Assembly (NCBI RefSeq): GCF_025630775.1
Contig: NZ_JAOSZE010000019.1
Location: 1-64,000 of the forward strand
Direction of reading: 5' to 3'
Origin: Actinoplanes sp. KI2
GTDB lineage: Bacteria; Actinomycetota; Actinomycetes; Mycobacteriales; Micromonosporaceae
DNA length: 64,000 nucleotides
Position numbers and translations under genes: made by a program. Of this stretch, positions 1-7,940 are shown one piece after another. Below the pieces are notes generated by a model that was given only the letters and a program-made list of their open reading frames with translations, did not search any database and was not told the DNA's origin. Every line of letters starts with the position of its first letter. Position 1 is the first letter of the stretch.

Positions 1-1142
1 GGGGTTACGTTGTCCATCGGCCAAGTCACGCCGCGATCGTTCCTCGAAGTCAAGGAGCCCGCCTCAGCCACCCCCGCACTCCCGGCCTCCGCCACCGCTG
101 CACTCCCGGCCTCCGCCGACGCGGCGGTGCGGGCGCCGACCCGGCGGGCCTCGGCGACCACCAGCAGCACCGCGGCCAGGGCGAACACCGCGTGGCTGAC
201 CAAGACCAGCGCGGGCGGCGAGGCGATGACCGGTTGCATCAGGAAGCCGTGCCAGGCGTAGGTGAGCAACGCGCCCGCCGCCGTGGCCAGGCGGTGCCGC
301 CCGTCCCAGCCGGGCCGGCGAGACCACCGCAGAATCAGCACGGCAGCACCGGCCAGGGCGACCGTCAGCAAGACCACACCCACGCCGGCAGGCAGCGCGT
401 CACCAGCAAAGAGGACGAACCCGCCCACCAAGATGGCGACCAGCACGACCCACGGCCGAGGCGCCACCGGGGCGGGCGCCGCGGACGCGGGCGCGGCAGA
501 CGCGGGCGCGGCAGACGCGGGCGCGGCAGACGCGGGCGCGGCAGACGCGGGCGCGGTCGTGCGCGGCAGACGGAACGCGGTCACGATCAGGGCCGCGGCC
601 ACGACACTCGTGATGGTCAGTTGGGTGGGGCTGGCCATGAAGTGACCGTCCGCGTAGGAGATGGCGAAGGTGAAGACGGCGCCCGCCACGGCCATCCCCG
701 AGAAGAAGACCAGGCCGGGCAGCCGCAGCCATGGCGTGACGCGCCGGGTGGTCCACTCCTCGACCAGGGCGATCGGCGTGCTCACGCTCCACACGGTGTG
801 CAGGGAGAGCACGAACAGCGTCCACGGAATCGCGATCCCGAGGGCCGGCACGAACCCGTGGTCGAGCAGGTGCGCATGCAGATAGTTCGGGTTGAACAGC
901 GACTGGGTCTCCAGCCCCTCCTCGATCACCCCGTAGGCGAGGGCCAGCAGGATGATCGTGGGCCACCCCCGTCCGGCCCGCCGAGTCAGCTCACGTATGA
1001 CGACCGCCGCGCCACCGTAGGCGGGCGCCAGCGCAAGCACGAACGTGAGCTGAGCCAACGTGAAGTCACCCAGCAGAAACTCGGCCACCAGCGGCGACAG
1101 AAAGAACAGGGCGATCGCGGGAGCCACCCGGCGCATGGACAT
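1..1142 (-). CDS. Multi-pass membrane protein of unknown function, cut by the window edge
   Basis: An open minus-strand frame starts at an ATG at 1142 (a second in-frame ATG is at 1136) and stays open to base 1, so the C-terminus is missing. It encodes several hydrophobic helices separated by short charged loops, for example LVLVSHAVFALAAVLLVV near the left edge and LFFLSPLVAEFLLG near the N-terminus. A conserved-looking stretch, RELTRRAGRGWPT followed by YGVIEEGLETQSLF, lies between helices 2 and 3. A 15-bp tandem repeat in the middle (481-556) adds an Ala/Pro-rich (SAAPA)n loop between membrane segments. I do not recognise the family. No clear ribosome binding site precedes the start, so the exact start is uncertain. 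Confidence 0.7.
   Translation of the reverse strand, partial: MSMRRVAPAIALFFLSPLVAEFLLGDFTLAQLTFVLALAPAYGGAAVVIRELTRRAGRGWPTIILLALAYGVIEEGLETQSLFNPNYLHAHLLDHGFVPALGIAIPWTLFVLSLHTVWSVSTPIALVEEWTTRRVTPWLRLPGLVFFSGMAVAGAVFTFAISYADGHFMASPTQLTITSVVAAALIVTAFRLPRTTAPASAAPASAAPASAAPASAAPASAAPAPVAPRPWVVLVAILVGGFVLFAGDALPAGVGVVLLTVALAGAAVLILRWSRRPGWDGRHRLATAAGALLTYAWHGFLMQPVIASPPALVLVSHAVFALAAVLLVVAEARRVGARTAASAEAGSAAVAEAGSAGVAEAGSLTSRNDRGVTWPMDNVT
481..556. repeat. 15-bp tandem repeat, about five copies, inside the membrane protein gene
   Basis: The unit reads gcggcagacgcgggc on the plus strand. It is in frame with the minus-strand gene and encodes an Ser-Ala-Ala-Pro-Ala linker. Confidence 0.85.
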
Positions 1143-1227
1143 ATCCCGATGGTCATGCCGGTCCCCGCCGTTCACCCGGGCCGGATGTCATGCCTGCCCG
1201 ATGACATCCGGACGCCCCACCGTCCGC

Positions 1228-1620
1228 GCCCACCTCCCGGCTCACCCCGGACGGCCCGCGCCCACCGCTCACCCCGGACGGCCGCGCCCACCGCCCAGCC
1301 AACCCCGAGGGCCGCCTCGCGTCGCCGCCGCGCCCACCGCCCGGCCGCCCCCGAGGGCCGCCACCCGCGTCACCACCGCGCCCACCGCCCGGCCGCCCCC
1401 GAGGGCCGCCACCCGCGTCACCACCGCGCCCACCGCCCGGCCGCCCCCGAGGGCCGCCACCCGCGTCACCGCCGCGCCCACCGCCCAGCTGCCCCCGAGG
1501 GCCGCCACCCGCGTCACCACCGCGCCCACCGCCCAGCTGCCCCCGAGGGCCGCCACCCGCACCCCACCGCCCAGCCGCCGCCATGCCCGCCCCCGGACGG
1601 CCGCCCACGCTCACCGCCCG
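1228..1620. repeat. 48-bp tandem repeat block between genes
   Basis: Successive copies begin at 1331, 1379, 1427, 1475 and 1523, an exact 48-bp period, with decayed copies on both sides. Because 48 is divisible by three, all frames stay open and give long low-complexity reading frames on both strands, but none has a credible start or a protein-like composition. The stretch from 1143 to 1822 otherwise holds nothing I can support as a gene. Confidence 0.9.
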
Positions 1621-1822
1621 GCCGACCCCCGACAGCCGCCGCCGGCCGCCACCACCAGGCCCGCCGCCAGCCGCACGCCGGGCGGCCGCGCCCACCGCCG
1701 TGTCCGCGACGAACTGCTACCTGGCGGCATTGCCCGTGATCGCCGGCGGTGGGGACGCGCCGTGCCCCGACCCGGTGGTGCTCACCGGCCCTGGTGGCCG
1801 CGGCGCTGCCGGACGGTGCTGG

Positions 1823-2728
1823 TCAGGCCGGGGCTCGGTAGCCCAGGAACGTCGTCACGCTGCTGATCAGCTCCTCTCCGAAGTCGAAGACCAGGAGGGC
1901 GAACGGCTCGAACTCCCCGTTTGGGCCCGTCGGGCGCTCCTGCCACAGGGCCAGGTCGCCGTTGGCCGTTTCGGGGACCAGCCGGGCCGAGTGGCAGGAG
2001 CCGTCGGAGGCGGCCATGACCGCGGCGACCGACTCGCGGCCGCGGATCCACCAGGTGAACGGGGGCATGGAGTTGACCACGTCCTCCTGCAGGAGGGCGA
2101 CCAGGGCGGCCACGTCGTCGCGGTGGAAGGCGTCGGCATACCGCTCGACCAGGGATCGCTTGGCCGCGTCGCCGAGAGGGCTGGGCGGCGACAGGTCGGT
2201 TTTGCGCAGCGACGTGCGGGCGCGCTGCAGGGCGCTGGTCACCGACCCGACGCTCGTCTCCAGGAGGGTGGCCACCTCGTCGGCCGGCCAGCACAGCACG
2301 TCGCGCAGGATCAGGACGGCGCGCTGGCGGGGCGGCAGGTGCTGCAGGGCCGCGACGAAGGCCAGCCGGATGGTCTCGCGGCGGACCGCCACGTCGGCCG
2401 GGTCGGCCAGCGAGCGGTCGAGGATCGGCAGCACCCACGTCGACTCCGGGAGCGGCACGCCGAGGTCGCCACCGGGGCTCGCGGTGGAGGCGAAGTCGAC
2501 GGCGCGGGCGCGGCGCCGCGCGCTGCGAAGCATGTCGAGGCAGACGTTCGTGGCGATGCGGTAGACCCACGTGCGGACGGTGGCGCGGGCCGGGTCGTAG
2601 TCGCCGGCGTGCTTCCACGCCCGCAACAACGTCTCCTGCGCGGCGTCCTCCGCTTCAGATGGTGAGCCGAGCATCCGATATGCGAAGCCCACCAACTCTC
2701 CGCGCATCGCCGTGAGCTGTGCTTCCAT
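1823..2728 (-). CDS. ECF sigma factor with C-terminal SnoaL-like domain
   Basis: A sigma-70 family factor of about 301 residues. Region 2 is at residues 10-75, with the typical SPSEAEDAAQETLLRAW and RTWVYRIATNVCLDMLR stretches. Region 4 is at about 125-185, with LPPRQRAVLILRDVLCWPADE followed by an SVGSVTSALQRAR recognition helix. The last 110 residues (VERYADAFHRDDVAALVALL onward) look like a SnoaL/NTF2 fold, as in the actinobacterial subfamily annotated TIGR02960/SigX5-like. No anti-sigma gene is adjacent, so the fused SnoaL-like domain is probably the regulatory part (inference from related ECF families). The ATG at 2728 is preferred over an upstream TTG at 2737. Confidence 0.9.
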   Translation of the reverse strand: MEAQLTAMRGELVGFAYRMLGSPSEAEDAAQETLLRAWKHAGDYDPARATVRTWVYRIATNVCLDMLRSARRRARAVDFASTASPGGDLGVPLPESTWVLPILDRSLADPADVAVRRETIRLAFVAALQHLPPRQRAVLILRDVLCWPADEVATLLETSVGSVTSALQRARTSLRKTDLSPPSPLGDAAKRSLVERYADAFHRDDVAALVALLQEDVVNSMPPFTWWIRGRESVAAVMAASDGSCHSARLVPETANGDLALWQERPTGPNGEFEPFALLVFDFGEELISSVTTFLGYRAPA

Positions 2729-2826
2729 GCCCGGCAAAGCTACTCGTCCGCTAACCCAAATACATCAGACCGGGGTACGACATACAAGACTTGATCTTGT
2801 CAATCCGGGCAGGGACCGTTGATGCC

Positions 2827-3594
2827 ATGCAATGGACCCAGGACGGCACGATTCGGAACGCGCTGTGGATCGGCGGCGGCCAGTGGGCCGGCAAGACCAC
2901 GGTCGCCGGTCTCCTCACCGACCGGCATCATTTGGTCCACTATCACTACGACTACCACGACGCCCGCGGCCACGAGGACCGCCGAGTCGCCGCTCGCGTC
3001 CGTCGCGCGCGGGCTGCCGAAGAGGCGGCGACGTCAGGCACAGCGCGTGCCACCGAGAGCGCGACGACCACGACCGAACGCCCGGCGCAGGACGGCCCGA
3101 AGTGGCGCGACGTGCTCGAGACCGACTGGGAAGCGGCCTGGATCGGCCCGACGCCCGCCCAGATGGCCGAGAGCGTCCTCGTCGGCTTTCCCGAACGGTT
3201 CGGCTGGGTGCTCGACGACCTGCGTGGCATTGTCACCGCGCATCCGGTGCTCGTCGACGGCTGGGGCTTGCGACCCGAACTGGTCGCCGCGATCACCGAC
3301 CCGGCCCGCATGGTCGTCCTCGCGCCCACCGAGCCGTGGCGCCGGCGCCAGGCCACCGCCCTCCCCCGCGCGCGGCGCATCGGCCACCGGGTCAGCGACC
3401 CCGAGCTGGCCGCGCGCAACCGTTTCGAACGCGACCGCCTCATCACCGAGGACGCCGTCCGCGAGGCCCGCCGGCACGGCATCCGCGTGATCGAGGTCGA
3501 CGGCACCCGCACCGCCGACGCGATCGCCGACGACGTGGCCGACCACTTCCGACCGTTTTTACCCCGACGCACGCAACCCCGGCCGACCGGCTGA
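2827..3594 (+). CDS. P-loop kinase-like protein of unknown substrate
   Basis: A predicted soluble protein of about 255 residues. It begins with a Walker A loop, GGGQWAGKTT (about residues 16-25), followed by a His/Tyr-rich HYHYDYHD segment. The middle holds WRDVLETDWEAAW and a buried strand HPVLVDGWGLRP that resembles the core of nucleoside or shikimate-type kinases. A basic region, EPWRRRQATALPRARR, could form a lid. Residues 60-95 are a low-complexity Ala/Thr linker. The family is known in actinobacteria only as AAA/kinase-like hypothetical proteins and I cannot assign a substrate. It is transcribed divergently from the sigma factor gene. The start at 2827 follows a weak AGGGA sequence. Confidence 0.75.
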   Translation: MQWTQDGTIRNALWIGGGQWAGKTTVAGLLTDRHHLVHYHYDYHDARGHEDRRVAARVRRARAAEEAATSGTARATESATTTTERPAQDGPKWRDVLETDWEAAWIGPTPAQMAESVLVGFPERFGWVLDDLRGIVTAHPVLVDGWGLRPELVAAITDPARMVVLAPTEPWRRRQATALPRARRIGHRVSDPELAARNRFERDRLITEDAVREARRHGIRVIEVDGTRTADAIADDVADHFRPFLPRRTQPRPTG

Positions 3595-3641
3595 CGACAT
3601 GACGGATCACTTCCGACCGAACCTGCCCTAGCGTGAGCAGC

Positions 3642-4145
3642 ATGGACCGGATCGATGTCCGTCAAGCCACCGCGGCCGACCATTCCCGGATCGTCGACCT
3701 GCTGAGCCGCTCCTGGGGCAGCACGATCGTGATCGCTCACGGTGTCGTCTACGACGCCGCGACCCTGCCGGCGATCCTGGCCGAGCGGCGGGGACGGTTG
3801 GCCGGGCTTCTCACGTACGCAATCGGAAGTGACGCTTTTGAAGTAGTTTCGATCGATGCGGTGGTGAAGGGCGCCGGAGTGGGCACGGTCCTGCTGAACG
3901 CCGCCGCCGACCATGCCGAGCGGGCCGGGCTGCGGCGCCTCTGGCTGATCACCACGAACGACAACCTGGACGCGCTCCGGTTCTATCAGCGACGCGGCAT
4001 GCGACTGGTGGGGGTGACCCCGGGCGGGGTGGACGGGTCGCGGCGGATCAAGCCGGGCATTCCGCTGGTCGGTGACTTCGGCATCGAGATCCACGACGAG
4101 CTCACGCTGGAGATGCGCCTTCCACGACCGCACCCGCATCATTGA
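3642..4145 (+). CDS. GNAT-family N-acetyltransferase
   Basis: A 167-residue protein with the GNAT fold. IDVRQATAADHSRIVDLLSR forms the N-terminal strand and helix. The acetyl-CoA binding motif A is degenerate (VVSIDAVVKGAGVGTVLLNAA, about residues 70-90) and is followed by ERAGLRRLWLITTNDNLDALRFYQRRG, the usual motif B pattern with NLDALRFYQ. It should transfer an acetyl group from acetyl-CoA to an amine, but the substrate cannot be told. A GTG at 3633 is an alternative start nine bases upstream. No Shine-Dalgarno sequence is visible, so the message may be leaderless. Confidence 0.85.
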   Translation: MDRIDVRQATAADHSRIVDLLSRSWGSTIVIAHGVVYDAATLPAILAERRGRLAGLLTYAIGSDAFEVVSIDAVVKGAGVGTVLLNAAADHAERAGLRRLWLITTNDNLDALRFYQRRGMRLVGVTPGGVDGSRRIKPGIPLVGDFGIEIHDELTLEMRLPRPHPHH

Positions 4146-4165
4146 AAATCGCGTCGCTGATCGGC

Positions 4166-4532
4166 TCACGTCGCGGCAGCGTCCGCCGCGGCGAGGATCG
4201 CGTCGCTGATCGCGCACTGGTGCGGCGATCGCGCCGGACCGCCGCCGAGCCGATTCGTCAGGTAGGCGACCACGAGCCGGCGTCCCGGATCGGCCCACCC
4301 CATGCACGCGTTGGATCCGTTGTGTCCGAACGCGAGCGGATCGGATCGCGCCCCGATGTACCGCTCGCCGCTCAACCCGCCGAGTTGAAAGCCTTCCGAC
4401 CATCTGATCGGCATCCGCGAGACCCGATCGGACTCGCCCTCACTGGTCGGCGTCGTGGCGAGGCGCCAGCACGCACAGCTGCGCGGCCGCTCCCCGCTCA
4501 GCAACGATCCGGCTCACCACGTCGAGGTCCAC
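4166..4532 (-). pseudogene. Serine hydrolase (beta-lactamase/EstB-type) with internal deletion and frameshift
   Basis: Two pieces of one serine hydrolase lie side by side in different frames. The first (4532 down to 4440, ending in TGA) resembles the family N-terminus, with VSRIVAERGAAAQLCVL. The second (about 4440 down to 4166) is the family C-terminus, with MPIRWSEGFQLGG and FGHNGSNACMGWADP, the HxG-type active-site loop followed by LVVAYLTNRL. The roughly 250 residues between them, which would hold the SxxK and YxN catalytic motifs, are missing. The product cannot be active. The 280 bases upstream (4533-4812) hold nothing I recognise. Confidence 0.8.
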
Positions 4533-4812
4533 AATCGAAAGTTTGCCCGAACTGGCGGCGAGCGACGTCTATGAGACAGAACTGTTGCGCATACGGTTCT
4601 TTCGGGGTGGGATACCTTCCGTGCCTTCGGACACGAGGGCGCGACGACCGGCGTGGTCGTGGGCCGGTGACCGCCATCGCCCGCCCACGGCCGCGTCGCC
4701 TTTCGCACCGGCGGCGCCCGACGGCCCGGTCGCCTTTCCATCGGCCGCACCGCACCGGCATTGGGCATGCGACGGCCCGCCGACGGACCGCGAACGTCCC
4801 GCTGGTCGACTG

Positions 4813-6381
4813 CTACCTGCCTCGGAGAGCTGTCGCGCGGGCGCGCAGGAAGCGCCGTTCCGGCTCGTTCCCGGCCTGGTCGGCGGCGCGGTCGTAGGCA
4901 TCGGCGGCCTCGGCGAGCCGGCCCAGGCGCCGCAGCAGGTCGGCTCGCACCACGTGCCGCACATGGTGCTGGTCGAGATCGGGGAGAGCGTCGACCACCT
5001 CGAGGGCGGGCGCCGGGCCGTGCACCTCGGCGAGCGCCACCGCGCGGTGCAGGGCGACGATCGGGGTCGGGGTGAGCGCGGCCAAGTGGTCGTACAGGAG
5101 CAGGATCTGCCGCCAATCGGTCGCGTCCGCTCGGGAAGCGTCGGCGTGCACCGCGTTGATCGCGGCCTGGATCTGGTACGGCCCGGGCTGGTTGCGCCGC
5201 AGACAGGCGCGCAGCAGCGACTTCCCCTCCTCGATCTTCGAGCGGTCCCACAGCGATCGGTTCTGGTCGGAAAGCAGCACCGGGTCGCCCGCCGGGGTGA
5301 TCCGCGCCGGTCGGCGCGCCTCGATCAGCAGCATCAGCGCGAGCAGGCCGCGGGCCTCCGGCTCGTCCGGCATCAACCGTACGAGGGTGCGGGTCAGCCG
5401 GATCGCCTCGGACGTGAGATCGGGCCGCGTGAGGTTGCCGCCGGCGCTGGCGGCGTACCCCTCATTGAAGATCAGGTAGAGGACGGCCAGCACCCCGCCG
5501 AGGCGGACCGGCAACTCCGCGTCCCGCGGCACCCGGTACGGGATGCCGGCGTCGCGAATCTTGCCCTTGGCGCGGGAGATTCGCTGCGCCATGGTGGACT
5601 CGGTGGTGAGGAACGCTCGCGCGATCTCGGCGGTGGACAGGCCGCCGAGCAGGCGCAGGGTGAGCGCGACGCGGGCGGCGGGCGCGAGCGCCGGGTGGCA
5701 GCAGGTGAAGATCAACCGGAGCATGTCGTCGCCCCATTCGGTCGCATCCGATACATCCGACCCCACGTCCGGCACATCCGATCCGGAAGCGCCACCCGTG
5801 TTCACAGCCGCGCGGAAGCCGGCGGCGTAGCCCGAAGCGGCGGCCTCGACCGCGGGCCGGCCCGACTCGCGCCGTAGCCGATCGATCGCCCGATTCCGCG
5901 CCGTCGTGATGATCCAGCCGGCCGGGCTGGGCGGGATGCCCAGCTCCGGCCAGCGCCGGACGGCCGCGACGAACGCCTCCTGCACCGCCTCCTCGGCCAC
6001 GTCGAGATCGCCGAAGTGGCGCGTCAGGACCGCGACGGCGCGGCCGTACTCGGCGCGGAAGATCCGCTCGATCGCGATCGCGTCGTACCCTCCGGCCGGA
6101 CCGATCGTTTCCGCCGGAGAGTCGGGGCAGCCCGGCCTATCCGGTTGATCCGGCATATCCGCCTGATCCGGCATATTCGGTTGATCCGGTGTGTCCGGCT
6201 CGTCCGGCATGTTCGGGCGAGCTGGCATGTCCGGCTGATCCGGCATGTCCGGACGGGCCGGCATGTTCGGGCGGGCCGGCATGTCCGGGCGGGCCGGCAT
6301 GTCCGGGCGGGCCGGCATGTCCGGGCGGGCCGGCCGGTGCGGCTTGGTGTGATCCGGCACCGGCCGGCTCCCCTCGTTCAC
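4813..6381 (-). CDS. ECF42-type RNA polymerase sigma factor with repeat-extended N-terminus
   Basis: Group ECF42 sigma factors carry a long C-terminal TPR-like domain in place of an anti-sigma factor. Here sigma region 2 begins at about residue 105 (IERIFRAEYGRAVAVLTRHF, then EEAVQEAFVAAVRRWP). Region 4 includes TCCHPALAPAARVALTLRLL and the STMAQRISRAKGKIR helix. Residues 290-520 form the helical C-terminal domain with LYLIFNEGYAAS and LLYDHLAALTPTPIVALHRAV. The first 95 residues are abnormal: about a dozen hexapeptides of the type PARPDM, encoded by an 18-bp tandem repeat. The GTG start at 6381 overlaps the upstream YCII gene's stop as GTGA, so the two are translationally coupled. Confidence 0.93.
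   Translation of the reverse strand: MNEGSRPVPDHTKPHRPARPDMPARPDMPARPDMPARPNMPARPDMPDQPDMPARPNMPDEPDTPDQPNMPDQADMPDQPDRPGCPDSPAETIGPAGGYDAIAIERIFRAEYGRAVAVLTRHFGDLDVAEEAVQEAFVAAVRRWPELGIPPSPAGWIITTARNRAIDRLRRESGRPAVEAAASGYAAGFRAAVNTGGASGSDVPDVGSDVSDATEWGDDMLRLIFTCCHPALAPAARVALTLRLLGGLSTAEIARAFLTTESTMAQRISRAKGKIRDAGIPYRVPRDAELPVRLGGVLAVLYLIFNEGYAASAGGNLTRPDLTSEAIRLTRTLVRLMPDEPEARGLLALMLLIEARRPARITPAGDPVLLSDQNRSLWDRSKIEEGKSLLRACLRRNQPGPYQIQAAINAVHADASRADATDWRQILLLYDHLAALTPTPIVALHRAVALAEVHGPAPALEVVDALPDLDQHHVRHVVRADLLRRLGRLAEAADAYDRAADQAGNEPERRFLRARATALRGR
6140..6340. repeat. 18-bp tandem repeat within the ECF42 gene
   Basis: Units of the type ggccggcatgtccgggc, with decay toward 6140, encode Pro-Ala-Arg-Pro-Asp-Met repeats in the sigma factor's N-terminal extension. 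Confidence 0.9.
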
Positions 6382-6710
6382 ACCGCGGGCCGAACCTCGA
6401 TCGCGAGCGGCGGCCGCAGGATCGCCGACATCCGCCGCCCCCAGGCGAGCGCCGCGTCCAGATCGGGCGCGTTGATCACGGTGAAGCCGCCGAGGTGCTC
6501 CTTGCCCTCGGTGAACGGCCCGTCCGTCATCACCTCATCGCGCAGCACCGTCGCGGCGCTCGCCGGGTGCAGCCCGAGCGCGAAGACCCACGCGCCGGCG
6601 GCCCGCATCTCGTCGTTGAGCTTCCCCAGCTCGGCCATGATCGGGTCGAGGATCTCCGGCGGCGGCGGGTCGCCGTCGGGCTGGTAGACGCTGAGCAGGT
6701 ATTGCCTCAT
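6378..6710 (-). CDS. YCII/DGPF-domain protein, partner of the ECF42 sigma factor
   Basis: A 110-residue protein of the YCII-related (DGPF) family. The signature DGPFTEGKEHLGGF is at about residues 63-76, and MRQYLLSVYQPDG is the typical start. Genes of this family sit next to ECF42 sigma genes across actinobacteria, and the pairing here, with a four-base overlap, is the textbook arrangement. The ATG at 6710 follows a good AGAGGAG sequence. The biochemical role is unknown. Family structures suggest a ferredoxin-like dimer, and the gene is the expected target of its sigma factor. Confidence 0.92.
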   Translation of the reverse strand: MRQYLLSVYQPDGDPPPPEILDPIMAELGKLNDEMRAAGAWVFALGLHPASAATVLRDEVMTDGPFTEGKEHLGGFTVINAPDLDAALAWGRRMSAILRPPLAIEVRPAV

Positions 6711-6745
6711 CGGTGGCTCCTCTCGAGTGCTGTTCATCGTCTACA

Positions 6746-6770
6746 CGATCGGGCCCGAGCGGTTTCGACA
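6746..6770 (-). promoter_or_regulatory. Candidate ECF42-dependent promoter
   Basis: On the minus strand, TGTCGA (6770-6765) is followed 13 bases later by CGATCG (6751-6746), upstream of the YCII-sigma operon. As I recall it, the ECF42 target promoter is TGTCGA in the -35 region and a CGA-containing -10. The -35 match is exact and the spacing is approximate. Confidence 0.45.
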
Positions 6771-6771
6771 G

Positions 6772-7143
6772 TCAGCCCATCATTTCCGCCAGCGCCGCGT
6801 GGTGGTGATAGTCGCGCGTCTCCACGATCAGGCCGTCCCGCACGCGCAGCACCTGGATGTTCGGCAGCACCCGGCCGCCGACGGCATAGTCGAACTCGGC
6901 CACGATCAGTTCCGGATCGGACGTCTCGTAGACCCGGACGTCCCGCGGTTCGAGGGTGATCTGACCATCCAACTGGGCGAAGTGCTGGCGAACCTGCTCG
7001 CGACCGTGGATCCGGACCGCGGCCGGCATCATGAACGGGATCGTGACCTCGGCGTTCTCGGCGTACAGAAGATGCAGCTCCGACCAGTCGCCGCTGCCGA
7101 TCCCGTCGCTGAGCCGCTCGAAAACTTCCCTGGGTGTGCTCAT
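6772..7143 (-). CDS. SnoaL-like/NTF2-fold protein
   Basis: A 123-residue protein of the SnoaL-like superfamily. It has a helix, TPREVFERLSDGIGSGDWSEL, then ENAEVTIPFM, the IHGREQVRQHFAQL helix, and a closing sheet with AEFDYAVGGRVLPNIQVLRV and DGLIVETRDYHHHAAL. Such proteins are small ligand-binding or isomerase-type folds. The substrate is unknown. The ATG at 7143 follows GGGGAGAAGC. It is divergent from the TetR gene at 7227 and shares an operator-rich gap of 83 bases with it, so TetR control is likely. Confidence 0.85.
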   Translation of the reverse strand: MSTPREVFERLSDGIGSGDWSELHLLYAENAEVTIPFMMPAAVRIHGREQVRQHFAQLDGQITLEPRDVRVYETSDPELIVAEFDYAVGGRVLPNIQVLRVRDGLIVETRDYHHHAALAEMMG

Positions 7144-7173
7144 CGCTTCTCCCCTGGTTAAATAGAAGTCTCC

Positions 7174-7207
7174 ACTCCGCTTCCGAATATACGGAGTACT
7201 CACTCCG
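7174..7207. promoter_or_regulatory. Probable TetR operators in the divergent SnoaL-TetR gap
   Basis: Three copies of a hexamer form two nested inverted repeats: ACTCCG at 7174-7179, CGGAGT at 7192-7197 and ACTCCG at 7202-7207. Symmetric hexamers between a TetR gene and its divergent neighbour are the usual operator pattern. Confidence 0.6.
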
Positions 7208-7226
7208 CTTACCAGTCGGGATTCGC

Positions 7227-7940
7227 ATGACCTTGCGCGCCGACGCCCGTCGCAACCGCGCCCGCATCCTCGAAGCCGCCGAGAAGGTGCTGGTCGAGCG
7301 CGGTACGACGGTGTCCACCGAGGAGATCGCCCGAGCCGCCGGGGTCGGCGTCGGCACGCTCTTCCGGCACTTCCCGACCAAGGAGGAACTGATCCAAGGC
7401 GTCTTCGTGGCCCGCCTCCACCGGCTCGCCGACGACGCTTTCCGGCTCGCGGAAAGTTCCGATCCGGGGAAGGCGCTCACTTCTTTCCTGCGCCAGGCGG
7501 TCGCGCAGGGCGAGGTCAAGAACGCGCTCGCGGCGATGCTCACCTCGGCCGGCGTCGACCTGCAGGAGGCCGCCGGTGAGGTGCACCAGGAGGTCAGGCG
7601 CGCGCTGGGCACGCTGCTCCGCAGCGCCCAGGAGACCGGCGCCGTGCGCCGGGACCTGGAAGTGTCCGATCTGATCGGTTTGCTGGCGGGCACGTCCAGG
7701 GCGATCGAGTACGCGGGATCGGACGTGACCGCACGCGATCGGATCCTCGCCGTGGTCCTCGACGGCCTCCGCCCGCCTTCACCGGCGGGCTGGGCGAGGC
7801 GCGACGGGCCGGCGGACGGCACAGCAACCGCGCAGCCCGCGGCGGGCAGGGCGGCCCCCTCGCCCAGCAGCGGTCAGGCCGACCAGACCAGCAACGGTCA
7901 GGCCGACCAGACCACCAGCGGTCAGGCCGATCAGAAATGA
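7227..7940 (+). CDS. TetR-family transcriptional regulator
   Basis: A repressor of about 237 residues. The N-terminal helix-turn-helix (about 8-55) reads ARRNRARILEAAEKVLVERG and then TEEIARAAGVGVGTLFRHFP, a clean TetR signature. The ligand domain spans about 60-190. The last 35 residues are a Gln/Ala/Asp repeat (GQADQT-type, 7865-7937) with no counterpart in the family. It probably controls the divergent SnoaL-like gene and itself through the hexamer repeats in the shared gap. The stop overlaps the ATG of the next gene (ATGA), so the two are coupled. Confidence 0.9.
   Translation: MTLRADARRNRARILEAAEKVLVERGTTVSTEEIARAAGVGVGTLFRHFPTKEELIQGVFVARLHRLADDAFRLAESSDPGKALTSFLRQAVAQGEVKNALAAMLTSAGVDLQEAAGEVHQEVRRALGTLLRSAQETGAVRRDLEVSDLIGLLAGTSRAIEYAGSDVTARDRILAVVLDGLRPPSPAGWARRDGPADGTATAQPAAGRAAPSPSSGQADQTSNGQADQTTSGQADQK

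Noticed and set aside
192-1739. Long plus-strand frame of about 515 codons over the left edge
   Set aside because: It is antisense to the membrane protein and runs through the 48-bp repeat; its composition is Arg/Gly/His low-complexity with no family features.
4543-5877. Plus-strand frame of 444 codons
   Set aside because: It is antisense to the ECF42 sigma factor gene and has no features of its own.
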